Source: Medicago truncatula (taxonomy: Eukaryota; Streptophyta; Magnoliopsida; Fabales; Fabaceae). Taken from it: a DNA stretch of 64,000 nucleotides. Where the stretch lies: NCBI RefSeq assembly GCF_003473485.1, contig NC_053048.1, positions 40,048,755-40,112,754 of the forward strand, in the 5' to 3' direction. The position numbers and the translations under genes were made by a program. Below, in pieces: positions 48,451 through 60,116 of this stretch (position 1 is the stretch's first letter; every line of letters starts with the position of its first letter). Below the pieces are notes generated by a model. That model searched no databases, had not been told where the DNA came from, and saw only the letters and a program-made list of their open reading frames with translations.

Positions 48451-48497
48451 AACAGAAGGGTTATCAAAATCCAAGGTTTTGACACTATCATCAGTCA

Positions 48498-49868
48498 TCA
48501 CAATTTGAAACTAGTGATCATCTCCATATCCTCATAAAACAACTTCTTCAAAGCATCAATATGAAAAGGTTGCAAACAAACACTTATAACAAAACCATCA
48601 CCATTACCTTCATCAATAACAAAAGCCTTACCAATACTATCAGAATTAACAAACCCGGGAGCCAAACAATCAGGTTTCCCCCATCCATAATAAGTCTCAT
48701 AAAAAGGAAAATTAGTCCAACTATAAACGCAAAAATTCGGGTCACCACCAAATTGTCCATTTCTTCTAGCGAAGTTGTAAAACTTGTCCCTTAACCAATT
48801 CATATCCTTCTGATTTTCAACATAATCAAGAACAGATCTTACATATTCATTGTTCACCTTCTCAATTGCTTCCCTCACTTTCCCAACCACATAACATAAT
48901 GGCTTGTTCACAACATCATCAAATGAACAATTTTGTGTCACCGTACGTAGGAAATGTTGCATATCCAAAATAGTTCTTGGGAAGAGGTGGATTCAACCTG
49001 TTTCTACAATTAACCAAAGTTGTTAACCTTGTTGGTTGGTTCCAATTTCCTTCAACACGCACTTTACAAACACACCTCCATATGTAACCACTAATAACCT
49101 CAAAACTAGTATTACCTCGTACCTTGTTTTGGTTTTCATTATTGTTGTTTGCTTTGTTCTTGATCGTATTTCAACTTGGTGTTTGGTGAGTTTCAACATG
49201 GTAGTGGCAAAGAGTGGTGTAATGGTGTTTTACTCACATGTGTCGAGTTATAACTACTAATTTCCCAAAGAGGTGGTGGAGAAAACTCATGATGATGAAA
49301 ACGTGGTGGTAAATGAAGGATTTTTGAATCTAACAAAGTTTTATCAAGAAAATGGTATCAAACTTGAATCTAAAGTCTTTCTAATTTTAGTAAGTTTTGC
49401 CCATGAGTTGATGAAATTAGCAGCTGAGGCCCCATCAAGTACGGCACGACACATAGCAAGACCAAGAGTGAGGGACCCACATGAAAACTTGGTGAATTGG
49501 ACAGCCAACAAAGGAACATCTTCAATCGGAACATCATAGTTAATTTTTGGAACAAGTTTTTTGACAACATGTGTGGAATCAAAACTACCTAAATCTTTGA
49601 AAGTAACATCACACGTGGCTTCTAAGAAGTATGTACTTTATTGTTGCAATGAAGTTGTAGTAAGTGGTTTTGTGGCTAAGGGATAGGAGTGAGTGTTTTG
49701 GAAAGAGAGGTTAGATTAATGTGTGATGAATGATTTTGACTTGTAAAATAGATAAAGCTGGTATTCATGATTAGGGAGCTTGATTTGTTCGCAGAGGGAA
49801 AGAGAGAGTGTGGTGCTTGGTGTTGTCTCGGAAGGTTTTACAGTGTACGAACAGTCCATGCTAACCAT
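48498..49868 (-). pseudogene. BAHD acyltransferase B pseudogene (paralogue of 60117)
   Basis: The ATG at 49868 opens MVSMDCSYTVKPSETT, homologous to the start of the intact gene at 61514, and the copy runs to a TGA at 48498. The last 150 residues are open (VGKVREAIEKVNNEYVRSVL .. ISVCLQPFHIDALKKLFYED). A TACG duplication near 48943-48950 shifts the frame at the FPTVTQ segment, and further frame breaks occur in the middle and 5' parts. The active-site region still reads MCRAVLDG, with Arg (CGT) at the usual His, and the DFGWG box has become YYGWG. It is inactive as a protein. Confidence 0.88.
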
Positions 49869-51540
49869 TTTTTCTTCTTAATTTCCAGTGAATGTGGTTG
49901 TTGTTGATAGCATTGTTGTCAAAATTTCGACTTAAATCTTAAAATCTTAGATAGTTAAATTATGGTGCAACTTCATCCCCCATCACACAAAGGTGGGTAA
50001 GGTTATCCATGTGATGTGTCCCCATACATAATCATTCAAGTGTCCCATACTAGTGAGATGATGGTTAATGTATCTAGGGAAACTAGCAGTGCAGTTAGAG
50101 TTTGCACAATACTTTTTGATAGAAGTAAATTAAATTTATGTAACTACAAATGCACCCTCAAGAAATTAACATGTAATTCTTTACCTAAGTCTCTTTACAT
50201 TCCCTCTTCCTCTTCTTCCAGTTTCAAGAATTCCAACTTTTATGAAAGAGTAGTGTTGCATGAATGAGTGCTATAAAATGGCAGAAAACGTTGCTGAAAC
50301 ATGACCCTCAATTTGACAAGTTCATGTATGTGGGTCGACCCACAAGAGGTTGAAGAAGACATCGTTCACAAAACCCTCTCGCAAACTGAGGAGATAGAAA
50401 TACTTGCATAGAAGCGTACCTAACACCTCATTTTTGCACACATCCAATAAAAAGATTACAACACACTAAATAAATGAATAAAAATTAATTAAAAAAAAAG
50501 TTATTAAAATTTGAAAAACAAGTCTGTTCATTTTTTTTTTTCCTTCATGGAATCTTAATATGAATATGGAAGTAGCATGATCAACGGCGAAACTAGCAAT
50601 ATTTCCATAAGGTGACCACATATAAAGATTTTTTTTTTTCTACTTAAACTAATCTAATCAGGCAGACAAAAAAAACTCACAATAACTATTACTTATATAA
50701 AATATTCTAATAAAATATACATACTTGATTAAACAAGAACGAATTGTACCAAAAATGCGGCAATAAAAAATTGTACCAACAAAGTGACGGTAGAATAGCG
50801 GATTGTACCAAAAAAGCTACAACAATATAAATAAAAACTAATAGTAGCTATTTATGAAAATTGAACTCGGCGACCCTTGAAAGACTCGATTCATCTATAA
50901 TTGCATATGAGTTTTTTTTTTTTTGAACAAGCCAAAATGAAATATGATATTAAAACAAAAGTGAATCACCGCGCACAAGACGGCAATAGATGAAACACCC
51001 ATCAAAAGTCACAAAAACACCCATACATGAAAGAGGTTGTCGGATAGTCAAAAGCAAAAGTAATCAAATTTGCCTTCAACCACAAAAAATAAGTTGGCTA
51101 AATTGACTTGCAATATCCTTTTCAATGTAAATAACCTAACTATTTGCAAGAAAATTCATCTCTCTCTTGTTTGTAGTCTTTTGTGTTGTGCAATTGTGGT
51201 GTGAAAACTGAAAAGTTAAAAAAAGTGTATCCACTTATTAATTGCATGGTGGGTTGTGGGTGTGAGCGTCTTATTTATTTCTTAAATAAACCAATGATTA
51301 TTATTATTTATCATTTAACTTTTTAGGTGTTAATCTTCCAGTTCCTATACTACGGGATCAAATGATTCAAAGTTTAACCGAAAATTAAATAAGGATGAAA
51401 AAAAAATATTCCACTTAAAATAAAATTTGGGGTAGTTTTTTTTTTTGAAAGAAACTTGGGGTAGTTAAATATATATTATTAGGGGTAGCTAAATATAAAT
51501 ATATACCTACCCGCTAAAAAAAAATTGGGGTAGCCCTCCC
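49869..51540. other. Intergenic, no gene recognised
   Basis: The first ~100 bp is the 5' flank of the BAHD B pseudogene. The rest is AT-rich with small unrecognised open stretches (50016-50267). Confidence 0.45.
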
Positions 51541-52960
51541 TTATGAAAGCATCTTCCCCTGAGCATGACGCGAAGCCACCCTAGCAAACTTATGAGCAAC
51601 TTCGTTGGCTTGTCTCTGAATAAACCTAATACTAGAGGTTGCTAAATCAGAAGCTAACAAAGGTTTACAGTCATTGGTCATTTCACCAAGCTTTTGGAAT
51701 CAAGCTCAAAATCCACAATACCCAACTGCAGATCATGCACCCAATACATTGTTGATAATAAACCTAAAGTCTCATCGAAATCCACATCAAGGAGCGGAGT
51801 CATCCATTTGTTTTTAGCTAACACACAACGACCTTCATCATCTCGAATACACATACCAATGCCGACTCGATTTAGAGCATGATAAAAAAAAAGCATCTAC
51901 ATTACATTTGAACCTGTCGGGACTTGGTTTAAGCCACTACAAATTGCCTTGGGTAATGGAATGTTGAGACGTATGATGACGAATATTTTAGGCATTCTTC
52001 CAGATAGTAAGAAGGGAATATGCACGATCACATATGGCTTGACTTGTTTCAATGACATTGTTTTAAACGTTCTTATTCCTATGCTTCCAAATACTCCATA
52101 GGGTAACACCAAAAACTTGCTTTTGTTGCTGATACAAATGTTATATGATAGAAAACACATTAGTCGGAAAGCTTGCACCAGAATCAAAGACAACCATCAA
52201 AGGGCTAGATAACATGAAGCGCTGCCAACAAAGCACGCTTTTACTGCACATAAAAAACAAATGAGTACCATATTCCCCAAAGTTGTCACACACCGCACAC
52301 TGAACGCCTTTTGATTGCAATCGGATTCTCGTAGGCAAACAATTGTGGCAAGCTCTCCACAAGAAATTCTTTACCTTTAGTGGCAATTTTAAACTCCAAA
52401 CACAATTTTAATTACCTGGAACACGATGTTGTAAAACTGCCACATCATGATTCAGAATATCCTGATAAGGACTCTTAACTGTATAAACACCGTCCTTCTT
52501 AAGCTTCCATAGGCACATCATGAGTCACCGAAGGGAGCAACATAGTATTAAAAATGCTTCTGGTTGTAATATTGTCAAAAAATTCATTAATTAGCTCCAT
52601 ATTCCATTGCTTCTTAGGTGTTATCAAACAAATCTGAAACAGTGATATATGTCCACTTCAAGTGTTGATGAGTAGTTGGTAAAGTGCGCGCAACATTATT
52701 AAGCCATACGTTCTCTCGTACCTATACTCCATTGAAAACCAAGGTGAATCACATCTTTCACACTCCAAATACTACGCCAACCATAGCTATGATTATAGCT
52801 TGTACAAGCTCCAAAGTAATCACCTTGAGGAAAGTATTTAACTTTGAGTAAATGAGTGATTATAGATTCTGGAGTAGAAACCAACTTCCAAATCCGCTTG
52901 CCAACCATCGCCATATTAAATGCTTTAAGGCCCTTAAAACCCATTCCACCAAACATCTTA
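51541..52960 (-). mobile_element. Decayed LINE fragment (RT C-terminus, zinc ribbon, RNase H)
   Basis: On the minus strand, in order from 52960: MFGGMGFKGLKAFNMAMVGK with WKLVSTPESIITHLLKVKY (RT C-terminal part), MPLKVKNFLWRACHNCLPTR with CAVCDNFGEYGTHLFFMCS (zf-RVT), and GIGMCIRDDEGRCVLAKNKW with LGIVDFELDSKSLVK (RNase-H-like). They lie in several frames with stops between. No YADD box, so it is 5' truncated and dead. Confidence 0.8.
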
Positions 52961-54066
52961 GGAACGGAAAGTCATTTACCTAAGGTATTTAGCTATATTT
53001 TTTGTTATTATAAAGTTGAACAGTGGTTTGATCCTTAAAATTATGGTTTGAGTCATTTACTCTATATCCTAATTCCTTTGTTTTAAGTTTAATTTTTTAA
53101 TTAATAAATTATTTTATATAATGCATGGAAAACCAAAATATCTTAGCTCATCATTTCGTTCATTTTTTATATTGATTTTGTTAACCAAGTTTTTTTTTGT
53201 CTAAGAAACAAATATTTTCTACCAAATACAATTGCATAAGTTTTGTAAGGCTAGTTTCATTTGAATAAATGTTAAAAAAATATCTTAAGTTTCTAGTGGC
53301 CTTTGTTTTGGGTGAAAAAGAGTGAGTTGGATTACTATTAGAAGGAAGATAAAAGAAAAGACAAATAAAGATGGAGAGAGAAGAGGGTTATAACAAAGAA
53401 AAAGGATACTTTTTCCAGTTTTATTTTATTTATGTTTTTCACAAGCAGTTTTCTTTTCAATAAACATATTTTTACATTTTTTAGTTTAATTTTTTTTAAT
53501 TTTTTATTTTATATTTGTACAATCTGTAAATATTTGAATTGAAACCAATTTATAAAAGAAACATAGCAAGTTTATACATTGTGCTCAGGGACGACCCTAG
53601 GTTAGGCCATTGTAGGTCATGCCCTCACAAAGTTTTGGGTAAAAAAAATTAATACTATATACTCTATAATATAGGACCACACATAAATATAATTTGATTA
53701 ATTAAACAAATCACTTACACTTAAAAAAAAAAAACTCAAACTACAAATCCTTTTAATCTCGTGATTGTTTAATTATTTATATAGAATAATATTTTTATTG
53801 ATATTGAAAATGAGAAAATTATTAAACAGTGTTGGAATATATCAAACAAAACCAGGGAGCTAGTTATATATATAACAAAAATAATCAAAGCAACTGCACA
53901 ACTTTCTTTCCCAACCGAATCACTGCATTAGACCAACATCAACCTCATTTGGAACCCAAATTAATATATTTCTTCTCTGATATGGAAAACAAACTCTTGT
54001 ACAAGCACCGGAAAAATGCATGTGCATGCAAGAAAATTTCGGTGTCAAATATTTGGACTACGCCCA
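52961..54066. other. Intergenic; 3' flank of BAHD A2 at its right end
   Basis: AT-rich. The interval 53960-54066 matches the BAHD A1 3' flank in inverted orientation. No gene seen. Confidence 0.5.
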
Positions 54067-55467
54067 TCACAATTTGGAAGTAGAAAACACCTCTTTGATA
54101 TCATCATAGAAAAATTTCCTCAATTTATCCATACAAGATGCCTCCAAAGAAATCGCCACCACAATATCACCACCATTATTATTCATAATAAATGCCTTCC
54201 CTTCAGAATCCATGTACCCTGGCCCAAAATAAACAGGTGCTCCTAACCCAAAATCTGCATCCTTATACGAAAAATTCATCCAACTTACAACAAAAAGATT
54301 TGGGTTTCCCTTGTATTGTCCCTTGCACACACTCTTTGCTGGATAGTGGAAATTATATCTCAACAAATCCATGTCCTTCTCCCTATCTATGTGATCAAGT
54401 GCTGACATTACATATTCCTCCGTTACTCTTTCAAGTGCTTTATGAACATCTTCAACCGCATCATCCAAAGGCTTGCGAATAAGATCATTAAAGGAGCGAA
54501 TTGGTGTAATTGTTGGAAATGCTGCATTCCCAGCATAACCACTAATAAGAGGTGGTTTTAAGCGGTTTCTACAATTAACTAATGTGGACAACCTTGTGGG
54601 TTGGTCACTATTTCCCATGCAACGTGCTTTGCTGACACACCTCCAAAGATATCCTGCAATAACCTCAAAAGTTGAGTAAGGTTTTGTCCTAGGGACATCT
54701 TTGGAGGTGGGTTGAAAACTCATGCGAGAGTTAACATTTTTCTTAAGTATTGAAACTTGTTCTTGTGTGAGTTTTAAAATAGCAACACTCACTTCTCTAG
54801 TGTTGCCCACATCACGACCTACCTGAATAGGAGGCATGTCAAACTCATGATGATGTCGATGTAAGGATGGAGAATGTATGAGTTTGTATGAATTCAACAC
54901 GGTTCGATCGTGACACGGAAATTCACTTGAATCCAAATTCTCTCCACGCGCCAACTTAGCCCACGCGTTCATGAAACACATGGTTGCGGTTCCATCAGTT
55001 GCGGCTCGACATAAGGCAACACCTAATGTAAAACCGCCACAATTGAACCTTGTAAGTTGCACTGCCAATAAGGGAATATCTTCAATGGGAAGATTGTAAT
55101 TAATGTTTGGTATGAGTTGTGATACCAAATTAGTTGGTACAAAATCACCCAATTGGTTCAAATTGGTTAATTCTTCACATTTGGCTTCTAATAGAAGTGC
55201 TCCTTTGGCATTACAATGAATTTCCCATCTTCCACCTTTGATCAAACTCAACCTTCCCGCTAGTGGATAGTAAGTAACCAAAGCTTGGCTAAGGGATTTT
55301 TTAAGTGTTTCAAGGAAAGTTGAGGTGTTTTTGTGATTATGTGGTTTGAAGACATAGAGGAGAGGAGCATGAGTGCGAAGCTTGATTTGTTCACATAATG
55401 AGAAGAGTTTTGGATTAGGAGTTGGTTTGGAAGGGATTACAATGGATTGAGATTGGACACTCACCAT
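54067..55467 (-). CDS. BAHD acyltransferase A2, inverted duplicate of the gene at 40229
   Basis: 466 residues, single exon, ATG at 55467, TGA at 54067-54069. It differs from A1 at about 30 residues counted by eye (for example A/T at 65, P/S at 180, E/A at 410), so roughly 93% identical, with no indel. It keeps Arg154-Ala-Ala-Thr-Asp158 instead of HxxxD and DFGLG instead of DFGWG. The substitutions are mostly conservative or in loops, and the frame is intact, which suggests both copies were retained as proteins. The upstream ~90 bp is nearly identical to that of A1, so core-promoter control should be similar. Acyl-CoA-dependent transferase activity is family knowledge; with Arg in the base position it is uncertain here. 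Confidence 0.9.
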   Translation of the reverse strand: MVSVQSQSIVIPSKPTPNPKLFSLCEQIKLRTHAPLLYVFKPHNHKNTSTFLETLKKSLSQALVTYYPLAGRLSLIKGGRWEIHCNAKGALLLEAKCEELTNLNQLGDFVPTNLVSQLIPNINYNLPIEDIPLLAVQLTRFNCGGFTLGVALCRAATDGTATMCFMNAWAKLARGENLDSSEFPCHDRTVLNSYKLIHSPSLHRHHHEFDMPPIQVGRDVGNTREVSVAILKLTQEQVSILKKNVNSRMSFQPTSKDVPRTKPYSTFEVIAGYLWRCVSKARCMGNSDQPTRLSTLVNCRNRLKPPLISGYAGNAAFPTITPIRSFNDLIRKPLDDAVEDVHKALERVTEEYVMSALDHIDREKDMDLLRYNFHYPAKSVCKGQYKGNPNLFVVSWMNFSYKDADFGLGAPVYFGPGYMDSEGKAFIMNNNGGDIVVAISLEASCMDKLRKFFYDDIKEVFSTSKL

Positions 55468-56761
55468 GTTTCTTGCTTTCTTGAGAGTTATCCACTTTGT
55501 CTTTGTAGCCTTTTAAAGAGGCTAAATGGTTTCTTGTTGATGTATGTATAACAACGTAATTTGTTGATGTCATGTATAGCAACGTAAGCAATTAGGTGTA
55601 ATCCTGTCCTTTAGTAAAAATTATTTTAGAAAGTTCTTTTACTTGGGTTATTATTTTCTAGTAAAAAACTTAATTTATAATTTCGTTTTATTTTAAAGTT
55701 ATGAAAACCTTAAGGAGGTTCTACACATAAAAAGATTCTTCAAATAAACTTTAACTTGGTGGGTTAGGGTTGTCAGACTTGTCAATTTATCTTTTAAAAA
55801 TTAAAATTTTAATATATTTAAAAAAAAATGTTATAAGTTAAACAAATGCTCTAAAGACATTTGTTAGCATTTCTCATATTTAAAAGATTTTTTTTTTTTT
55901 TGAAGGGAATCATATTTAAAAGATTATTAATTTAAGATTATGACAAATACAAAACTATAATTGTTTTTTGCAACTAGCAAAGTCTTGGATTTGGATTTTA
56001 TTACCTCTTCACAAATTATGAACAGTGTGGTACTTTTCATGCCAAACTGGTCGAAACCTCACATGGAAGAGAGTACAAAGTTGAATTGCTAAGTGATAGA
56101 TACACGTACAATGTACATACATTTTTTTTTAGAGGAAGATACATGCACAGAGAATCTAAGATCAAACAACAACAAGAAAATAAAACTAAAAAGTTAGATA
56201 CATCATTTATAAATCTCCTCAAAAAAGAAGAAAGAAAACTTCATGATAAAAGAAAATAAAGCACAGTTCAAATCTTAAAGAAAATAAAGATAAAAGAAAG
56301 ACATGTTAAGCATTGCACAAATTAACTATTTTGGTACCACGTTTCAAACGTTAGTACCACTCTTTCTTTAACTTGTCTCAACAAAGTTGTCTCAAACTAT
56401 TTTGGTACCACAAATTAACTATTAAGTGATAGACATGACAACGTTTGATACATCTTAAAATCATTACCACTCTTTCTTTAATGAGTAGTGATATTTTTGA
56501 CAACTATTTTGGTATAATGTTTGAGACAACTTTGTTGTTTTACCTTCTCATTGATCAAAAACAATAGAAAGAAAAAAAGATAGAGAGAGATTGAAAACAT
56601 AGTGTGAGTATGAAAGAGAAAATTGTACAAAAGTTATACTAAAATTGTTGTACAAATATCATTTCTCTTCTTTAATTGAGTGAAACATGCACGTTTTTCG
56701 TCACTTTATGCGGATCCCATTTTCAAAGTGTGGGACACACATGTTTTCCTCAATTAAAAAG
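55468..56761. other. BAHD A2 upstream flank and spacer
   Basis: 55469-56040 is the flank shared with 39840-40228 (inverted) and 42448-43500 (direct). It carries a small internal duplication ('cgttg.tatacat.acatcaacaa' near 55536 and 55565). 56041-56290 matches 43860-45690 in pieces. No gene. Confidence 0.6.
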
Positions 56762-57455
56762 AAGGCTTAATACATGATTTGGTCTCTTAACTTATTTTTG
56801 GATTTTATTTTGGTCTCATAACTATAAATTGTCTCAATTTGGTCCATTATGTCTTTTGCCGTTACCTCTTTTGGTCCTATCCGTTACATTTTAACTATTT
56901 GATCTATTTTTCAAATAGAAACCGTTGGATCATGTAGGTTTATTGTAGCCTACGGTGAATGATTAATACCGATTTTTTGAAGAAGCAAAAAATATATAAA
57001 AAAAAAATATTACAAATTTTTATAAAGTCATTTTCAAAATGAAAAAAAAAACGAAATTTTTAAAGCTCAGATTTTTTATAAAAATTTGAAAAAAAAAAAT
57101 ATTTTCCAGAATTTTGTAAAAACCTTTTTTTTTTTGCGAAAAAAAATCTGACCTTTTTTAAAATTTTCATAAAAAAATAAATTTTTTCAATTTTTTTCAT
57201 TTTGAAAATGATTTTATAAAAAATCTTGAATATTATATTTTTTGCTTCAAAAAAATCAGATGTTAATCATTCACCATAGACTACAATAAACCTACATGAT
57301 CCAACAGTTTCTATTTAAAAAATAGATCAAACAGTTAAATGTAACAGATAAGACCAAAAAAGATAAAGACAAAAGATATAAGGGATCAAATTAAAACATT
57401 CTATAATTAGAGGACTAAAATAAAATCCGAAAATAAATTAATGACCGGTTAACAC
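56762..57455. mobile_element. Large foldback element (~690 bp hairpin)
   Basis: The left arm (from 'ggcttaatacatgatttgg') and right arm are inverted copies along almost the whole length: 'aaccgttggatcatgtaggtt' against 'aacctacatgatccaacagt', and 'gaatgattaataccgatttt' against 'aaaatcagatgttaatcattc'. The centre is an A/T-run tract near 57100. It belongs to the same 'ggtcccttaactt' legume family as 11283-12210. No ORF. Confidence 0.8.
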
Positions 57456-57835
57456 TTTTCAAAACCAGATATACTTGTATCGGGAATAGATACAAAAGGA
57501 CATCGGGAAGGAAAAATTTCCTTGAATGTCAATCCTTTAAACTATGAAGTCATCATGTTTTTATAGCCTTGTAGGTTCTTTGGCTTCATCTATTAGGCAC
57601 CTCTGTCCGTAATTACTAATTAGAAGACATTTTTTGAGATTTTTTTTTTTTTTTTCTCTTTTTATAAGATTTTTAGTTATTTCTAATTATATTAATTATT
57701 TCTTTATTAACGTAACTTTATTTATTTCACATATTTTTCTTCAATCAACAATAAATACTATGTTGAAAATATAAACTAACTCTCTCTTAAATGATTTAAT
57801 TGTAAAAACAATAGTAATTATAAACAATTTTTTTT
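57456..57835. other. Intergenic, AT-rich
   Basis: No gene or clear repeat boundary seen. Confidence 0.4.
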
Positions 57836-57912
57836 GGTGGTATCAAGGGTTTGAACCCTCAACCTTGCATTATGCATTGTCCTTGCCAACTGTGTTAAAC
57901 TCATAGAGACAT
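57836..57912 (-). mobile_element. tRNA-derived SINE
   Basis: Minus strand: 'gagtttaacacagttggcaagg' (A box), then 'gagggttcaaaccc' (good B box) ~40 bp later. Same family as 43229-43312. Confidence 0.55.
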
Positions 57913-58849
57913 TATAAATAAATTTAATACTACAATCAACTTTCTTAGTTACCGAGGATTCTGAAGAAAAAAAAAATAATAAACTTTGTATTGAAAAAAT
58001 AATTTTAAAACTTTTATTTAAAAAAATTAAACTTGACATTGAATGCACAATTTTTAAAAATATATTTCTAAATTTAACTTCTTAACTTTTTTTTTTTTTT
58101 GACAAAATTTGACTTCTTAACTTATAAACTAATGATACAAATAGCATCTTCTTATTAATAGTTATAAAATTATTAAGTCAACCAGAGGGAGTATGTAATG
58201 TGATGCTCAACTCAAGCAAAAGATTTTATCATATATCATTTTAGAAAAAATATTATGTTTTTTTGTCAAGTAGTCTAGCGGCTAGAGAAATTCACCTTAA
58301 CAGTGAATAACTGTCGCAGATATTTTTTAAGTCGGTTCAACAGATCTTAAAGTGTCAGTGTGCAATTAACTACCATTGAAAAATGTTGAACGACAGTTAA
58401 TTGTCGCTGATATAAGAGAATGAGCAATTCCATAAGTGAGAAGAGTAATTTTTAAAGGGTTTGTCTAACATGTGCAATATTGCACATGTTAAGGTAACTA
58501 AAAGTAGCAAGTTTTTATTGAAACCAACAATTATTTAACAAAAAGTTATATATTTAATACAAAATGTTCAAGTTCCAATACAAAGTTACTATTTTAAATT
58601 TCTTAACATGTGCAAATTTGCACATGATAGAAAAACCCATTTTTAAATCACCAAGTGGAGAATTAAATCAATATCTAAACCATTAACGACTCATTTCATA
58701 TATGTAAATATGAAATTATTTTTCATATTAGGTAAATCTTTACAAGTTTGAGAGTCAAGTCTTGCAAATGAGTTTACTTCCAAACTATGTATTGTAAGAG
58801 ATTTCCAAGTTTCAGAATGTCCAATTCTAATATGAAATTTTACGTTAAA
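57913..58849. other. Intergenic
   Basis: AT-rich. A palindrome-like pair 'acatgtgcaatattgcacatgt' lies at about 58469-58490. A weak tRNA-like phrase 'gtagtctagcggctagag' near 58270 could be another SINE relic. No gene. Confidence 0.4.
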
Positions 58850-60045
58850 TTTTTCTTCAATTCGTTCTTAGACTTCAATTATAACCACTTGATGATATAA
58901 TCTGTTGACTTATATATGAAAAGCATAACTGTGATAATTAGTTTCACTACTGCAAAAATTAAGTTAAAAGGATGAAGTAAATATTGTTCTTAAAGAGTGA
59001 TTAGATGAAACTTGTATATAGTATGTGTGCTACTTTTTGGATATAATTTGTTGATCTTAGGAGTTGTTATTTTTTTTCCAGCTCTCAAGAAGAAATGTTT
59101 ACCTTTTGCTTATAGTTAGTCCATAAATGAAATAAAACATTATACTTATGTTTGACTAAACCAAACACCAGTTTAGAAGGTACAAACGTGGAACCAAATA
59201 TAGACTTAGCGTGTTTCACTAATTAGCTCGGTGCTTAATCTACTTAGTGCTCAACACAAAGAAACTATGAGATTAACATTGATTCGTAAAAACCAGTAAT
59301 GATATGCGGAAAAAAGAACTGATTTGATCATAAACGCATGCGTCAATGCCATGTCGGACACTAATGTGTTACATTTGCTCCAAGTGTCGGTGTTACATAG
59401 CCAATGAATGTTCTCTTTGCTAGAACTCTATTTTTCCTTTTTTTTTTTTTGAGGAACTCTATTTTCCTTTGTCTCCCTCTTTTTTGGTTAAACGTTTATT
59501 GAGATTGTATATGATGGTCTTAGCAAGTAATAAAAGAATGTTGGTGTTTTTTTAACTTGTTTTATGTGTTGGAGGTGGGAATGAATGAAGGTGAGGAAGA
59601 CTACAAGATAGAAAGAGTTCTACTCAAACCCAAACTAATCAGACTTGTGGTGTTGGATGAAGTTGTGTACCTTATACAAGGGACTGTGTTCCTTTTATAG
59701 CAGAGGTTAGTGAGACTGATGCATAAAACAGTTAGAGGCGTTGTGTGCATCTCAGTGTGATTTGTGGATCACTGCCTGATTTGATCACGGGATCTGCTGG
59801 CGTGTGTTGCCAGTTCTTAGTCCGAAGATCCATAAGGAATCGGCTTGGCACAATACAAAACATATGCTAACCAATTTTATTATATGAAAAGAAACAACAC
59901 AAGAAGCACAAGATGTGTTTTACAAGTGCACCAAAGCACAATCAGCACAGAAAGTTCAATGTCAAATGAACAAAATCCTCTAAAGAAAAATTAATACAGC
60001 ATGCAAAACATTCCCAAACAAAAAACTAAACAGCCCCCTAAATCT
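58850..60045 (+). repeat. Segmental duplication, copy 2 (partner 46320-47393)
   Basis: 3' flank of the intact BAHD B gene, collinear with the flank of the pseudogene at 48498. It lacks the LTR-like and MITE insertions found there, so those postdate the duplication. Confidence 0.85.
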
Positions 60046-60116
60046 AATCACAAAATTGAACCTTTATCTAACAGAAGGGTTATCAAAATCCAAGGTTTTG
60101 ACACTATCATCAGTCA

